A program made the translations under genes and the position numbers. DNA of 64,000 bases from Bin87 sp965207585 (GTDB lineage: Bacteria; Chloroflexota; Dehalococcoidia; Lucifugimonadales; UBA3495), in contig CBDBMT010000002.1 in NCBI GenBank assembly GCA_965207585.1, positions 248,001-312,000 on the forward strand. Reading direction: 5' to 3'. Shown here in pieces: positions 7,826 to 16,382 of this stretch (position 1 is the stretch's first letter; the number at the start of each line of letters is the position of its first letter). The notes beneath the pieces were generated by a model. The model was not told the DNA's origin, made no database searches, and saw nothing but the letters and a program-made list of their open reading frames with translations.

Positions 7826-8473
7826 TTACGAGATGGGCTCTTCCATTGTGATTGCAAACAACTGAGCTTGGTACCGCCGGTTTCTTTCCTGTTCTGACAC
7901 CACGAACGGCAAGCAGGATTCTACCAGGGAGCAATTTCGGCACCGAGCATCGGCTACCGCTGGCGGTAGCGTGGAGGCATTCATCATCTGCCGGATTGCC
8001 GACACTGCCTTTTTTACTTGCTCACGCAGCGAGGATGTGAATTCGACCTCGCGTCGTTGCCGGGAGGAGAAGTGATACACGGCGCCCGTTGGAACCTCGA
8101 CGGCGAGCATTTCTTCAAGGCAAACGGCTTGGCCGCAGAGCTGGAGGTCGGCGTGGTTGCCGTGGCGTGCCGGGCCGTGCTTGTATTCCACGGGGTACGG
8201 AGTGGTGCCGTGGAACTCCACGACGTCAGCTTTACCCAGCAATCGCAGTGAGTCGGACCACAGCGGCACGGCGTATTCGGTACGTACGCCGTCGATTGTT
8301 GCAACGCCGGATTGATCGACCCTCTCGTGTACTGCGTTGCCGCGGAGTGTGTACACGTTCTCGTCGTAGGTCTGCTCCCGGTGAATCAGTGCGCACTGTC
8401 GCGGGCAGTAACTGTAATGCTCCAGCATCGACAGCAGGATGTAGTCGTCAAAGTCCGACACCGGTGCCTCCAT
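7826..8473 (-). CDS. cas4: CRISPR-associated exonuclease Cas4
   Basis: 215 residues from the ATG at 8473, which has GGAGG about 6 bases upstream; an ATG at 8488 is less well placed. Iron-sulphur ligands are visible as C-P-R-Q-C near the N-terminus and C-x-x-C-x5-C near the C-terminus. RecB-type nuclease residues are visible in GKADVVEF and PVEYKHG. In type I-C systems Cas4 trims prespacers and sets PAM orientation with Cas1-Cas2. Confidence 0.95.
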   Translation of the reverse strand: MEAPVSDFDDYILLSMLEHYSYCPRQCALIHREQTYDENVYTLRGNAVHERVDQSGVATIDGVRTEYAVPLWSDSLRLLGKADVVEFHGTTPYPVEYKHGPARHGNHADLQLCGQAVCLEEMLAVEVPTGAVYHFSSRQRREVEFTSSLREQVKKAVSAIRQMMNASTLPPAVADARCRNCSLVESCLPFVVSEQERNRRYQAQLFAITMEEPIS

Positions 8474-8506
8474 CGTTGTCCTCCACATTGGCAGTATGTC
8501 GACGGG

Positions 8507-8578
8507 TCAGGCGTCAATCCTGGCGACGCTGACTCCCGTTGGCAGGTCGGTTTCATCCAGCGTCACCGAGTAGTCGGC
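8507..8578 (-). pseudogene. 3' tail of a second, divergent cas7c
   Basis: The 24 codons ending in TGA at 8507 encode ADYSVTLDETDLPTGVSVAR followed by IDA. They align end to end with the last 23 residues of the intact Cas7 (TDYTISIDADDLPNGVKLTQ, then LEC), with about 8 identities and mostly conservative changes. The remnant begins at the base immediately next to the solitary repeat at 8579. It is too divergent to be a recent duplicate and is best read as the end of a previous type I-C effector module. Confidence 0.8.
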
Positions 8579-8615
8579 GTTTCAATCCTCGCCCGGTCAA
8601 CGGACCGGGCGCAAG
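8579..8615 (-). repeat. Solitary variant CRISPR repeat between cas7 and cas4
   Basis: 37 nt, in the same orientation as the array. The first 12 plus-strand bases (GTTTCAATCCTC) are identical to the array repeat. The stem differs but keeps 8 bp and a 4-nt loop: GCCCGGTC-AACG-GACCGGGC here against ACCCGCCC-GAAA-GGGCGGGT in the array. The compensatory stem changes mark a genuine repeat from a different type I-C array. The 86 bases between it and the intact cas7 stop hold no second repeat that I can see. Confidence 0.85.
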
Positions 8616-8701
8616 TGTTGTGAATCGGCGAGTTGATGGGCAACTCTCTTTTCGCTTCGCGGTTGCGTGTCTCCCTGTCTGTTTCAGGGAAATTGGGATG
8701 T

Positions 8702-9598
8702 TTAGCATTCCAGTTGGGTGAGTTTGACGCCGTTTGGCAGATCATCAGCGTCAATGGAAATCGTGTAGTCAGTGAATCGGCGCGGCGCGGTCGTTTCATC
8801 TTTCCGTTGCACGGCCAGCCGCTCAAAAAGTCGGTGGACCGGGGCGTTGCCCAGCGGGCTCTCATGGGAAAAGATGTACAGCCCTCGACAGGCCATCAGG
8901 CCCCGGGACGAGGATCGGTCAATGTCCCACATATTGGTCAACGCGGTCCAGAGCAAGGCAAGGTCGTCGGAGTCCACACCCGTTTGTTTGGCGAAGTGTG
9001 GGTTGAAAAATCCGTAGCCTTGGTAAAGGCCATAGGGCACGGTGGACTTGCGGCCCAGTGTGCCGTGGGTGGGCGCTTCTTGGTCGTTTTCCTCATTTGC
9101 GGCCCCGCGCTCTCCGCGGTTTTCCAAAGCGACCCTGGCGATGGTCGAATCCATGGCGAGAATGGGGTCTATCGAGCGGGAGAACGTTAGCTGCACTGGG
9201 CCGCGCACCTGACCGGCGTTGCGCTCGCGCATACTCATCACAGCGCCGAACATCCGAATGTCGTAGAATTGTTCGCACAACCACGGTTGGGCCTGCCGCG
9301 GCGTGGGGGCGTCGTTGTCGCCGCGCTTTTCATCGAAGACACGGCCCCGGGTCTCGGTGAGGTAGGTTTCCCGTTGGACGTAAATCTTGTACCGGGATTC
9401 ATCCCCGCGGGCGACGTGCACGTAGTCCCTGACCTTGCGTTTGAGGGACACGTCCGTGACGATGCCCTGCATGGTTTCGGGATCCATCCGGGGTTGGTTG
9501 CCGGCGTCCGGGTCACCGTTGGGGTTGCCGTCCTGCACGTCGAACAGGATGATGAAATCGTGGCGTCGGCTGACGTCACAGTGGGGTTGTGTGCTCAT
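8702..9598 (-). CDS. cas7: Type I-C Cascade backbone protein Cas7 (Csd2)
   Basis: 298 residues, normal for Csd2. Typical features are FDVQDGNPNGDPDAGNQPR near the N-terminus, the DIRMFGAVMS segment, and GLMACRGLYIFSH before the C-terminus. Several copies bind the crRNA along the Cascade spine. AAGGAGC precedes the ATG. The expected cas8c-cas7-cas4 order is interrupted on its 3' side by the solitary repeat and old cas7 tail. Confidence 0.95.
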   Translation of the reverse strand: MSTQPHCDVSRRHDFIILFDVQDGNPNGDPDAGNQPRMDPETMQGIVTDVSLKRKVRDYVHVARGDESRYKIYVQRETYLTETRGRVFDEKRGDNDAPTPRQAQPWLCEQFYDIRMFGAVMSMRERNAGQVRGPVQLTFSRSIDPILAMDSTIARVALENRGERGAANEENDQEAPTHGTLGRKSTVPYGLYQGYGFFNPHFAKQTGVDSDDLALLWTALTNMWDIDRSSSRGLMACRGLYIFSHESPLGNAPVHRLFERLAVQRKDETTAPRRFTDYTISIDADDLPNGVKLTQLEC

Positions 9599-9619
9599 GC
9601 GATTGCGCTCCTTGGACGC

Positions 9620-10042
9620 TTATTCCGCGTCGGGTTCGTTGCCATTATCATCCCGCTGCGCGTTCCGCCGCGCGGTGGCTTCTTGGGCCTGCCGGCTGTT
9701 ATCGGCACGTTGGTGGTAGTAGCCGAGGGCGAAGAGTCCCTGCTGTTCCAGGTTCAGCGTCCTTGGGAACCCGTCCAGGCTGGACATGATTTCTTCCATG
9801 TCGGCCTCAATGGCTACGCGTGCGCTCCGCCGGTCCCGGTTCAGCGTGTGCAGATGTGCCCGCACTCCTTTGAGCAGAAGTGGGAACACTGCTCCGGGCG
9901 CGGTGGACGCCGTACCGTAGTACCGGTCGGCAATGGTTGCGTTGACGTTGCGTATCGCCGTGGTTTGGGCGCGCTCGAGCACGTTGAAGAGCCGCCCGCA
10001 GAGGTAGCCTGGATCCGAGTTCTCTCTGTCGACTTCCACCAT
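9620..10042 (-). CDS. cas11c: Internal translation product Cas11c (small subunit)
   Basis: Inside cas8c, in frame, the ATG at 10042 is preceded by GGGAGG with a 5-base spacer, a much better initiation site than surrounding methionines. It would give a 140-residue helical protein matching the Cas8c C-terminal domain. Known type I-C systems make Cas11c in this way as the Cascade small subunit. The start is read from sequence; expression is inferred from that knowledge. Confidence 0.75.
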   Translation of the reverse strand: MVEVDRENSDPGYLCGRLFNVLERAQTTAIRNVNATIADRYYGTASTAPGAVFPLLLKGVRAHLHTLNRDRRSARVAIEADMEEIMSSLDGFPRTLNLEQQGLFALGYYHQRADNSRQAQEATARRNAQRDDNGNEPDAE

Positions 10043-11323
10043 GTGGTCCTCCCGATGGTCGTATTGCTGCCTCTGGCTGAGCAGCGCCAGCTTGATCAGA
10101 GCGGCGCGTGGTCTGGTTACTCTGCGTTCCGCTTGGCAGCGGCGGATCGCCTGCTGGAGTATTTGGCTTGGCACGGGCTCTCCGCCGAACGCCGTTTTGA
10201 TGAGGGCACGGGGCGTCGTAACCGGGAGGTCTTTGCGATCCCTGACAGTAGCGTTGGCCAGCGACGTGACCCCGTAGTATCGGTTCTCGTTGTCATAGCC
10301 GGGTGCGACCTGCTGGCGTTGGAACCACAGCGCTAGGTTTTCTTTGACATTCCTCACGGTGGTGTTGAGCCAGTCGCGGACCACCGCTCGTCCGCCGGCC
10401 GCGGACAGCGACAGCGCGTAGAAGTCGGCTTCGTCAAGGTCGGCCCAGCGTCCGCGCCGCGCTGATTCGAGCAAGGCTTGGACGTGCTGCGGGTCCGGTG
10501 TGGACATCATCGTGAGGAAGTCGAAGTCGTGAGTTTCTCGGGTCCAGAAGACGAAGGCGCCGTTGCCGGTTCTGAACCGGGTGGAGTCGCCGGACAGCAG
10601 GTCGTTGAGCCCCCGGGTGAAGCCTTCCGCACATTCCTGGCAGATCGGAGCTACTTGCGAAGCTTGAAGGCCATAGGACTCGAAGGCGTCGCTGTTCGCC
10701 GAGATGATGCTGGTGCCGGAGGTTTGCCCGCCCGGGATGCCCTTGACCTTGGATTGCAGACGCTCCAGTACAGGGCGATTTTCGCCGCAGACCAGGCATT
10801 GCATCGTCGCGCCGTCCGGTTCGTTGATGGCGGCCCAGAACCGTTGCACCGCCGGGTTGTCGATCACGTACCGGCCTTCAACCTGGAACGTGATGATACC
10901 GCCGTTGTCAAAATCGTCTTCGAGTTCGAGATTTTGCAAGGGCTCGTTCTTGAGGAAGTGCAGAACCGCCAAGACGTCCGGTTCTTCGGTTTCGGTGCCG
11001 CAGCGCTCCACCAAATCGACGTAGGCGGCGTGTGCTTTCTGGGCTCGGTCAAGCTGTTTTGCGCTCTTGGGAAGCCCCAGCGTGTAGTCGGACGGGCTGG
11101 CCAACAGCAATGGCCGGATGCCCGACGTGCGCTGCACCTGTGGCAGTAGCCTCCGCCTTCCTCGCCGGTTGCGGGGTGTCGAAGGGTCGCTCACAATCAG
11201 CCGCCGGCTGCGGCACTCGCCGTTGGGATCCAGCGGAATAACGTAGCGCAGAGCGCCCTCGGCGTAGAGTTTGGGCGCTGCCGTTTCGTTCCTTTGGGCG
11301 TATTCGACCAGTTTGTCCAGCAT
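9620..11323 (-). CDS. cas8c: Type I-C large subunit Cas8c (Csd1)
   Basis: 567 residues in the Csd1 size range, with the usual N-terminus (MLDKLVEYAQ) and the R-P-L-L-L-A-S-P-S-D-Y-T-L-G segment. Four cysteines in two C-x-x-C pairs (CLVCGE, CQEC) may form a zinc site. Cas8c recognises PAM and contacts Cas3. The ATG follows AGGAGGGG directly after the cas5 stop. The 3' quarter also encodes a separately started Cas11c. Confidence 0.95.
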   Translation of the reverse strand: MLDKLVEYAQRNETAAPKLYAEGALRYVIPLDPNGECRSRRLIVSDPSTPRNRRGRRRLLPQVQRTSGIRPLLLASPSDYTLGLPKSAKQLDRAQKAHAAYVDLVERCGTETEEPDVLAVLHFLKNEPLQNLELEDDFDNGGIITFQVEGRYVIDNPAVQRFWAAINEPDGATMQCLVCGENRPVLERLQSKVKGIPGGQTSGTSIISANSDAFESYGLQASQVAPICQECAEGFTRGLNDLLSGDSTRFRTGNGAFVFWTRETHDFDFLTMMSTPDPQHVQALLESARRGRWADLDEADFYALSLSAAGGRAVVRDWLNTTVRNVKENLALWFQRQQVAPGYDNENRYYGVTSLANATVRDRKDLPVTTPRALIKTAFGGEPVPSQILQQAIRRCQAERRVTRPRAALIKLALLSQRQQYDHREDHMVEVDRENSDPGYLCGRLFNVLERAQTTAIRNVNATIADRYYGTASTAPGAVFPLLLKGVRAHLHTLNRDRRSARVAIEADMEEIMSSLDGFPRTLNLEQQGLFALGYYHQRADNSRQAQEATARRNAQRDDNGNEPDAE

Positions 11324-11324
11324 T

Positions 11325-11981
11325 TCACCCCTCCTGCTCCGACGAGTGGGGTATACGCAATACGCCCTGCTCCAGCCGCGCGTTGAAGAATCTCGGCGTG
11401 GCGGCGCCGTTGCTCTGGGGATCGTAGGTCAAGTCCAGCAGCATGCTGCCCAATTCTTCGGTAACGTCGATGGGGGTTTCCGTTCCGTCCGGTACGGAAA
11501 ACCTGGCCCAGAACTCGCGGCAGCCCAGGTAGGGAATGGCGAAGCATCGCCCGGAGTTCACCCTGCGCCGGAATTGGTCACGGTACTTGGCAGGGTCTTC
11601 GGATCCGTTCTTAACCACGATTTGCGCCTTGATGATGTAAGCGACGTCGCGGAGGGCAAGGGTGTGCCTTTGAGCTCGGTTCCTGCTGTCGGCAGCGTCA
11701 AAACCGCCGCCTTCTCGTTGCCACCGCCGCGCGGTTTGAACGGTCTGGCGCGAGCGGATTTCGTTGCGGACGACGGACGCGTACCGGATGGGCTCCAGCA
11801 CTTGGATTTCCTCAATCTGCCAGGTGAACTCCGGCTTCCAGCAAATCGCTTCCAGCACTCCTTTTGCCGCCGTTGGCGTCATCATCGGGTACGAGACGCG
11901 CTCCACTTTCATCTCCGGTCTGGTGAAGCAGGCGAATTCGCCCTCAACTTTGACCGTCAGCGGTGGGTAATCTGGTTTCAT
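11325..11981 (-). CDS. cas5: Type I-C crRNA-processing protein Cas5c
   Basis: 218 residues. The N-terminal RAMP-like strand (LTVKVEGEFACFTRPEMKVE) and the following SYPMMTPTAAKGVLEAICWKP segment are the Cas5c signature. In type I-C there is no Cas6, and Cas5c cuts the repeat to make crRNA. Its ATG overlaps the stop of the upstream HEPN-like gene as ATGA, showing that the extra gene belongs to the operon. Confidence 0.95.
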   Translation of the reverse strand: MKPDYPPLTVKVEGEFACFTRPEMKVERVSYPMMTPTAAKGVLEAICWKPEFTWQIEEIQVLEPIRYASVVRNEIRSRQTVQTARRWQREGGGFDAADSRNRAQRHTLALRDVAYIIKAQIVVKNGSEDPAKYRDQFRRRVNSGRCFAIPYLGCREFWARFSVPDGTETPIDVTEELGSMLLDLTYDPQSNGAATPRFFNARLEQGVLRIPHSSEQEG

Positions 11982-12511
11982 GCTTGCTGGTTCCCTCGTG
12001 CCTTATCTGCCACGTAGTTGACGGCTCTCGTCCCGGCGAAATAGGCGAAGTAAGCGCTTTCGAGCCTTTTGCCTTGGAGGTATCGCCAATCCTCGAAGTC
12101 TCGATTGTGGTCCAGTACGAACTCCTTGAAGGTCATCATCGCTGTCTCCGGTGCTATGGTCCACTTTTTCCATGACTCTTCAATCTCTTGCTTGGTGTCG
12201 CGTGGTAGGTCTTCATATAGTCTTTCCAGGTCGTGGATATGGCGAAACTTTCTTCCAAGCGCTTGGTAGATCCCCTTGAGTGCGCATTCAAGCGCAAAAG
12301 CCTGCATGGTGCAGTTGATGATCCCTTTCCCGACTGTGACTTCGTCCTCTGTCGTGGCGGCGTTTCCTACTGTGCCGATCTCCGTGGTGCAGACTCGGTA
12401 GTACTCAAGCGTACCCGCTATCGACTTGGAGATGAAAGTCATGTCCGCCTCTCCGTCCGGCATGATGTCGAACCTGATTGTGGTCTCTCCTGCGGGTTGT
12501 TGGGTAGCCAT
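11978..12511 (-). CDS. HEPN-like accessory protein inside the type I-C operon
   Basis: 177 residues from the ATG at 12511, which follows AGAGAGG; an ATG at 12538 overlaps the cas3 stop as ATGA but lacks a ribosome-binding site. The central part (FALECALKGIYQALGRKFRHIHDLERLYEDLP) has the amphipathic helices and H-D-L of HEPN domains and resembles the HEPN half of the nucleotidyltransferase-HEPN protein at 48117. R-x5-H is present in RKFRHIH, but whether it is the catalytic HEPN site is uncertain. This gene is not part of a standard I-C operon. It could be an RNase effector, a toxin or a regulator. Confidence 0.65.
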   Translation of the reverse strand: MATQQPAGETTIRFDIMPDGEADMTFISKSIAGTLEYYRVCTTEIGTVGNAATTEDEVTVGKGIINCTMQAFALECALKGIYQALGRKFRHIHDLERLYEDLPRDTKQEIEESWKKWTIAPETAMMTFKEFVLDHNRDFEDWRYLQGKRLESAYFAYFAGTRAVNYVADKARGNQQA

Positions 12512-12534
12512 GTTTACCTCTCTGTTCTGGCCGC

Positions 12535-14703
12535 TCATACGATCAACTGGTCGGGGTCTATCGTTTTGACGCCTCCGATGCCGGTGACCGCGTTGTAGGT
12601 GCCTCTCCATTCGTAGAGTCCCGGCATGATTTCATCGAGCAAACCAGTTCGCTCCTTTTCGAGTGCTTCCCCTCTGTAAAGTGACACTGACCACGGTTGT
12701 ACCTGCCGGAGCAGTTGACGGGCGTTTTTGTTGCCTTCGCGCAATACGGCTACGGCCTTGAGAACTTTCGGCCATTCTTCGGGTTTGTTGGCGGCCTTGA
12801 ATGCCTCTTCTCTGGTGACGACCGCGGAGACGGTATCGTCGTCAATCATCTTGAACCGCTTGGCAACTTCGGGGTAGTCGAATGCTTTGCGCCCTTCCTG
12901 CACCTGCTGGGCGTCCGTGTCGACGTCTTGGTAAAGTCGGCGGAAATACTCCGCTACCAAGTCGGGATCATCCAGGTCGCTGTGACCGTCGCTGCGCATC
13001 TCGACGGTTCTACCCGTGGCCGTCCGGTAGGTGCCGCGTGGCAAGGTTGCCTTCTCTGCTTGGAATACTATCACCTGTCCTTCGTCCAGCCTTCCGTTGC
13101 GGTTGCAGCGACCCGCGGCTTGGATGATGCTGTCCATCGGACCGACAGCGCGCAGTACCATGGGGAAGTCGATGTCGACGCCGGCTTCCACCACCTGCGT
13201 CGAAACTACGCGACAACTCTCCCCGTTGTCCAGACGCTGGCGTATCTCTGCGATGACCGCCTCGCGGTGCCTTCCGCACAACAGCGTTGAGAGGTGCAGA
13301 GCGTTTTGTTCGTTCAACGCTTCCAGCAGCGCCAAGGCGTCCTTTTTCGTGTTCACTACCGCCAATGCTTGCGGCGTTTCGCGCATGATGTCGGCAACTT
13401 GGTTCCACGCCAGTGTCGGGTCGGTTCGCCACTCGTAGTGGACTCTTTTCAAACTCTGAAAGTGCCTTTCCGGCGACGGCACAATGTCATGGGCGTCCAC
13501 GTCGGCAAAGGGCTTTATCGCCTGGAATGCCGGCTGGGTGGCGGTGGACAGCACCACCGTGGTGCCGTAGTTTTCCGAAAGGTCGCGTAGCCCGTCCAAG
13601 ATGGGCCCCAGCAACGTAGGCGGCAGCGCCTGGGCTTCGTCCAGGATGATGACGCTTCTGGCCAGGTTATGCAGCTTGCGGGTGGAACTGGTGCGGTTTG
13701 AGAACAGGCTGTTGAAAAGCTGGACGGTGGTGGTGACCACAACGGGCGCGTCCCAGTTTTCACTGGCCAGCCTGGCCCAGATCGCTTTCGTGTCGTACTC
13801 GTCGGACTCGTCGCCCTCCGCTGACGAGTGATGTTCCAGCACGGCCTCGTCCCCGAGGAATTCTCGGTACACGCTGGCCGTCTGCTGGGTGATTGAAATG
13901 AACGGGACCGCGACGATCACCCGGTCCAGGCCGTGGCTTACGGCGTGGCGTAGGGCGAAGCCCATCCCTGACAGGGTCTTGCCGCCGCCGGTAGGGACAG
14001 CCAGGCGAAAAATGCCGGGAGGATTTTGGGCGGCGGCCAAGCAGGCTTCGTACACTTCAGAGCGTACCTCGTTGACCTTGCCTGCCGGCGCCCCGGTTTG
14101 GACGTTCTGGTGTCGCCTGCTGAATCTCTGCCACAGGTCCGCCAAACCGACGCTTGGCCCGCGTTGTGCCGCTTGCTGCGGGTTGAAGTGCGTCTCGGTG
14201 TCCAAGTAGTCGGCGTCCACCAGTGCCGAAAACACCATCCTCAGCCACAGCTCGGCACGGTGCTGGTTGTTGACCCACGGTGGTGGCTTTATTGGAGTCT
14301 GCGGTTCCAGTTGGGGCATGGTCTTGCGTGCGTAGTCGATGGCTTGTCCCGTCGCGGGGTTGCTGTCTTTCTCGTTGATCCACTCTCTGCAATGCCTCAT
14401 TGCTTGCAGGCCGCCGTGATGTCCTTGGACCAGCAGTGCCAATGGTTCCAGATGACGCTGAATCGCCAGTTTGGCGCCTGCGCCTTTGTGGTCCGGTCCG
14501 CGTCGGCGCTCTCCGGCAAGGTACCGTTGGAACTCGGGGTTGAACTTGCCCACGTCGTGCCACAGGCCGGCGTAGTATCCGGCGTCGTGGCTGTCGAAGG
14601 GTTCGCAGAACTCTCCGGCGATTTTCGCCACCGCAGTCAGGTGGTCGACCAATCCATGGCAGATGCCGTCCTCGTTGGCGGAGTGGGCGTGAAATTCAAT
14701 CAT
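12535..14703 (-). CDS. cas3: CRISPR-associated nuclease-helicase Cas3
   Basis: 722 residues. The N-terminal HD nuclease has CHGLVDHL, LWHDVGKF and VQGHHGG. The SF2 helicase has PTGGGKTLSG (Walker A), IILDEAQALPP (motif II), and QAAGRCNRNG (motif VI). Cas3 is recruited by Cascade to unwind and degrade target DNA. It is first in the operon; its stop overlaps the possible early start of the HEPN-like gene. A recombinase remnant ends right at its 5' side. Confidence 0.97.
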   Translation of the reverse strand: MIEFHAHSANEDGICHGLVDHLTAVAKIAGEFCEPFDSHDAGYYAGLWHDVGKFNPEFQRYLAGERRRGPDHKGAGAKLAIQRHLEPLALLVQGHHGGLQAMRHCREWINEKDSNPATGQAIDYARKTMPQLEPQTPIKPPPWVNNQHRAELWLRMVFSALVDADYLDTETHFNPQQAAQRGPSVGLADLWQRFSRRHQNVQTGAPAGKVNEVRSEVYEACLAAAQNPPGIFRLAVPTGGGKTLSGMGFALRHAVSHGLDRVIVAVPFISITQQTASVYREFLGDEAVLEHHSSAEGDESDEYDTKAIWARLASENWDAPVVVTTTVQLFNSLFSNRTSSTRKLHNLARSVIILDEAQALPPTLLGPILDGLRDLSENYGTTVVLSTATQPAFQAIKPFADVDAHDIVPSPERHFQSLKRVHYEWRTDPTLAWNQVADIMRETPQALAVVNTKKDALALLEALNEQNALHLSTLLCGRHREAVIAEIRQRLDNGESCRVVSTQVVEAGVDIDFPMVLRAVGPMDSIIQAAGRCNRNGRLDEGQVIVFQAEKATLPRGTYRTATGRTVEMRSDGHSDLDDPDLVAEYFRRLYQDVDTDAQQVQEGRKAFDYPEVAKRFKMIDDDTVSAVVTREEAFKAANKPEEWPKVLKAVAVLREGNKNARQLLRQVQPWSVSLYRGEALEKERTGLLDEIMPGLYEWRGTYNAVTGIGGVKTIDPDQLIV

Positions 14704-15112
14704 CGTTTCGCTCTGTCCGGGATAGGCTCGCAGCTGTGTCCGACGTTGCGGCGGCCGAGTTCCCCGCCGCTGGGCCCGTTGTTGAGGATCTGATTCTGCC
14801 TGCGAGGGTTCCTACCGTCGTGCCGACCATGGTTTCTGTCGCTGATACGCCCGTGATGACTTCCTGGAGCAGGTCGTCGGTGAGAACCGAGGCGGTCAGG
14901 TGGTCGACCACCAGTTCGTCCAGTCGCCCAGTTTCGATTTCCGGCAAGTCGCAGCGGTTGCCGTCCCTTTCCTCGGAATTGGGGCAAACGTAGTGTGGAG
15001 CGTGGTCAACGCCGCCGCCCAAGATTGTCATGGGAGAGCGGCGACTCTGGCATTTGGCCAGGCCGCCCAGTACGGGTTGGGCGTCTCGCGCAGTCACGGT
15101 GTCGGTGTTCAC
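14696..15112 (-). pseudogene. Large serine recombinase remnant (zinc-ribbon region)
   Basis: The frame contains LGGLAKC, SPMT, then YVCPNSEERDGNRCDLPEIE and GRLDELVVDHL. This is the order of the recombinase zinc-beta-ribbon followed by the dimerising helix. One pair of ribbon cysteines is degraded (C-Q-S-R-R for C-x-x-C) and no catalytic resolvase domain is present upstream. The remnant runs up to the cas3 start codon. It suggests that a mobile element once sat at the 5' end of the cas effector genes. Confidence 0.6.
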
Positions 15113-15474
15113 TGCGAAGTGGCTCTGAGGCGCCTTGGCCGCCCGACGCTGTACGTCGCCCAGGACATTGGAAGAGGTCCGCTGTCGCCGGAAGGGACGA
15201 TGGCGTCGGGTGCCTGCGCGTGCGTTGAATCAATTGTAGCGGAGGCGGAGATGTCGGCCATGCTGCCTGACTTTCCTGTTTCCATACCGCTGTTGACAGT
15301 TGTCGAAATACCACTCCGTTGACCATCGGTCGCGCGGATTGTAGCAGTTGCGGTCTGAGTTCGGTACCACGCATGCAGCACCGAGGCGCTGAGAACGGGT
15401 GTGGTGAGGAGGGTCTCGGGGGAATTCGCGTCCTGCCAGGGGTGACCACCGTCAGGTTGGCTGTTGGCAGGCTT
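15113..15474 (-). other. No supported gene
   Basis: About 360 bases with open frames on both strands but no recognisable domain, no good start and no clear structure. It may contain more decayed recombinase sequence upstream of the zinc-ribbon remnant, but I could not identify any. Confidence 0.4.
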
Positions 15475-16185
15475 TTATCTTGTCGCCTTGTTCGGTTCTG
15501 GTGGCAGCGCGTGGTGAAAACCGCCGCCGTAGTGTCCGTGTATCCTGCATTCGGTCATGGTGAAGGCGGGCCTTTCGTAGTTGATGTGCCCGGAGACAAC
15601 CACTTCCCGGTTCGCAGAGGTGGCTACTACCGCTGCGGCATTGGCCTCGGTAATCTCCAGTTCGCACTTGGCTTGGTCTTTCCAGATGATCTGCGGGCGG
15701 CTTACGCCGGCGATGCCTTTGATCCAGTTCGAAACGACGATGCGGTCTTCACCGAATCGTGCGTGCAGTTGCAGCGTGTTTTCACGGTAGAGCTTGGCGA
15801 TTTCTGTGAACTCGCCGGGGTCGACTACGTAGACTTCACTGCCGCTCTTCGTGATGCCTGGCTCGATTCCATTGGGTAAGTAACCTGCAGCCATGATGTC
15901 TGTGGACCCTCGTTCGGTCTGTGGGGCTTCTTCCGACGACTTGGTGTCGGTGGTGTCCTGTCGCAGCTGTTCGAAGTCCTCGTTGGTGATGTGCCTGCCG
16001 TTGTCCTCGCCGGTGAGCAGGATCACGGTGTTGTCTTCTGGATCGTTGGTGGTCTTTTCGACTGCCGGAGTTCGCTGTCTGGTTTCGGCATCTGGCCTTT
16101 TGTCTACATCGAACAACGCGCAGGCGCTTGCCAGGGTAATGATCAGCGCGGCGGTTGCCGCATTGAGGGTCTTTTTCATGCTCAT
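15475..16185 (-). CDS. Putative secreted lipoprotein of unknown function
   Basis: 236 residues. A positively charged start is followed by a hydrophobic segment and a lipobox-like ASAC (about residues 19-22), so the mature protein would be lipid-anchored on the outer face of the cytoplasmic membrane. The mature part is acidic and Thr/Glu-rich at first, then a globular region with no recognised domain. AGGAG precedes the ATG. It follows the coiled-coil gene in the same direction. Confidence 0.6.
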   Translation of the reverse strand: MSMKKTLNAATAALIITLASACALFDVDKRPDAETRQRTPAVEKTTNDPEDNTVILLTGEDNGRHITNEDFEQLRQDTTDTKSSEEAPQTERGSTDIMAAGYLPNGIEPGITKSGSEVYVVDPGEFTEIAKLYRENTLQLHARFGEDRIVVSNWIKGIAGVSRPQIIWKDQAKCELEITEANAAAVVATSANREVVVSGHINYERPAFTMTECRIHGHYGGGFHHALPPEPNKATR

Positions 16186-16321
16186 GGGACGGGTTTTCTC
16201 CTGGAATGTAAACGCAATAAGCAGTTGGTGGCTACGGCTCTGGTTTGGGAAGCCCGGGAATCGTGGTTCGGTTTCGCGCCGGCCCGCCGTCGCCGTCAGA
16301 AACTGCCGCCCGAATGCAAAA

Positions 16322-16348
16322 CAGCCCGGGAGGGTTGCCCCCGGGCTG
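16322..16348 (-). terminator. Rho-independent terminator (minus strand)
   Basis: CAGCCCGGG pairs with CCCGGGCTG; on the minus strand the stem is followed by TTTTGC. It lies just downstream of the coiled-coil gene stop at 16383 and separates it from the lipoprotein gene. Confidence 0.7.
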
Positions 16349-16382
16349 CTGAAGCTGCAACGGTGGTGCGACGGGAGGTCGG

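Noticed and set aside
8616..8701. A further CRISPR repeat or spacer next to the solitary repeat
   Set aside because: GTTTCAGGGAAATTGG near 8680 matches only the first six bases of the repeat and has no stem, so I do not count it as a repeat.
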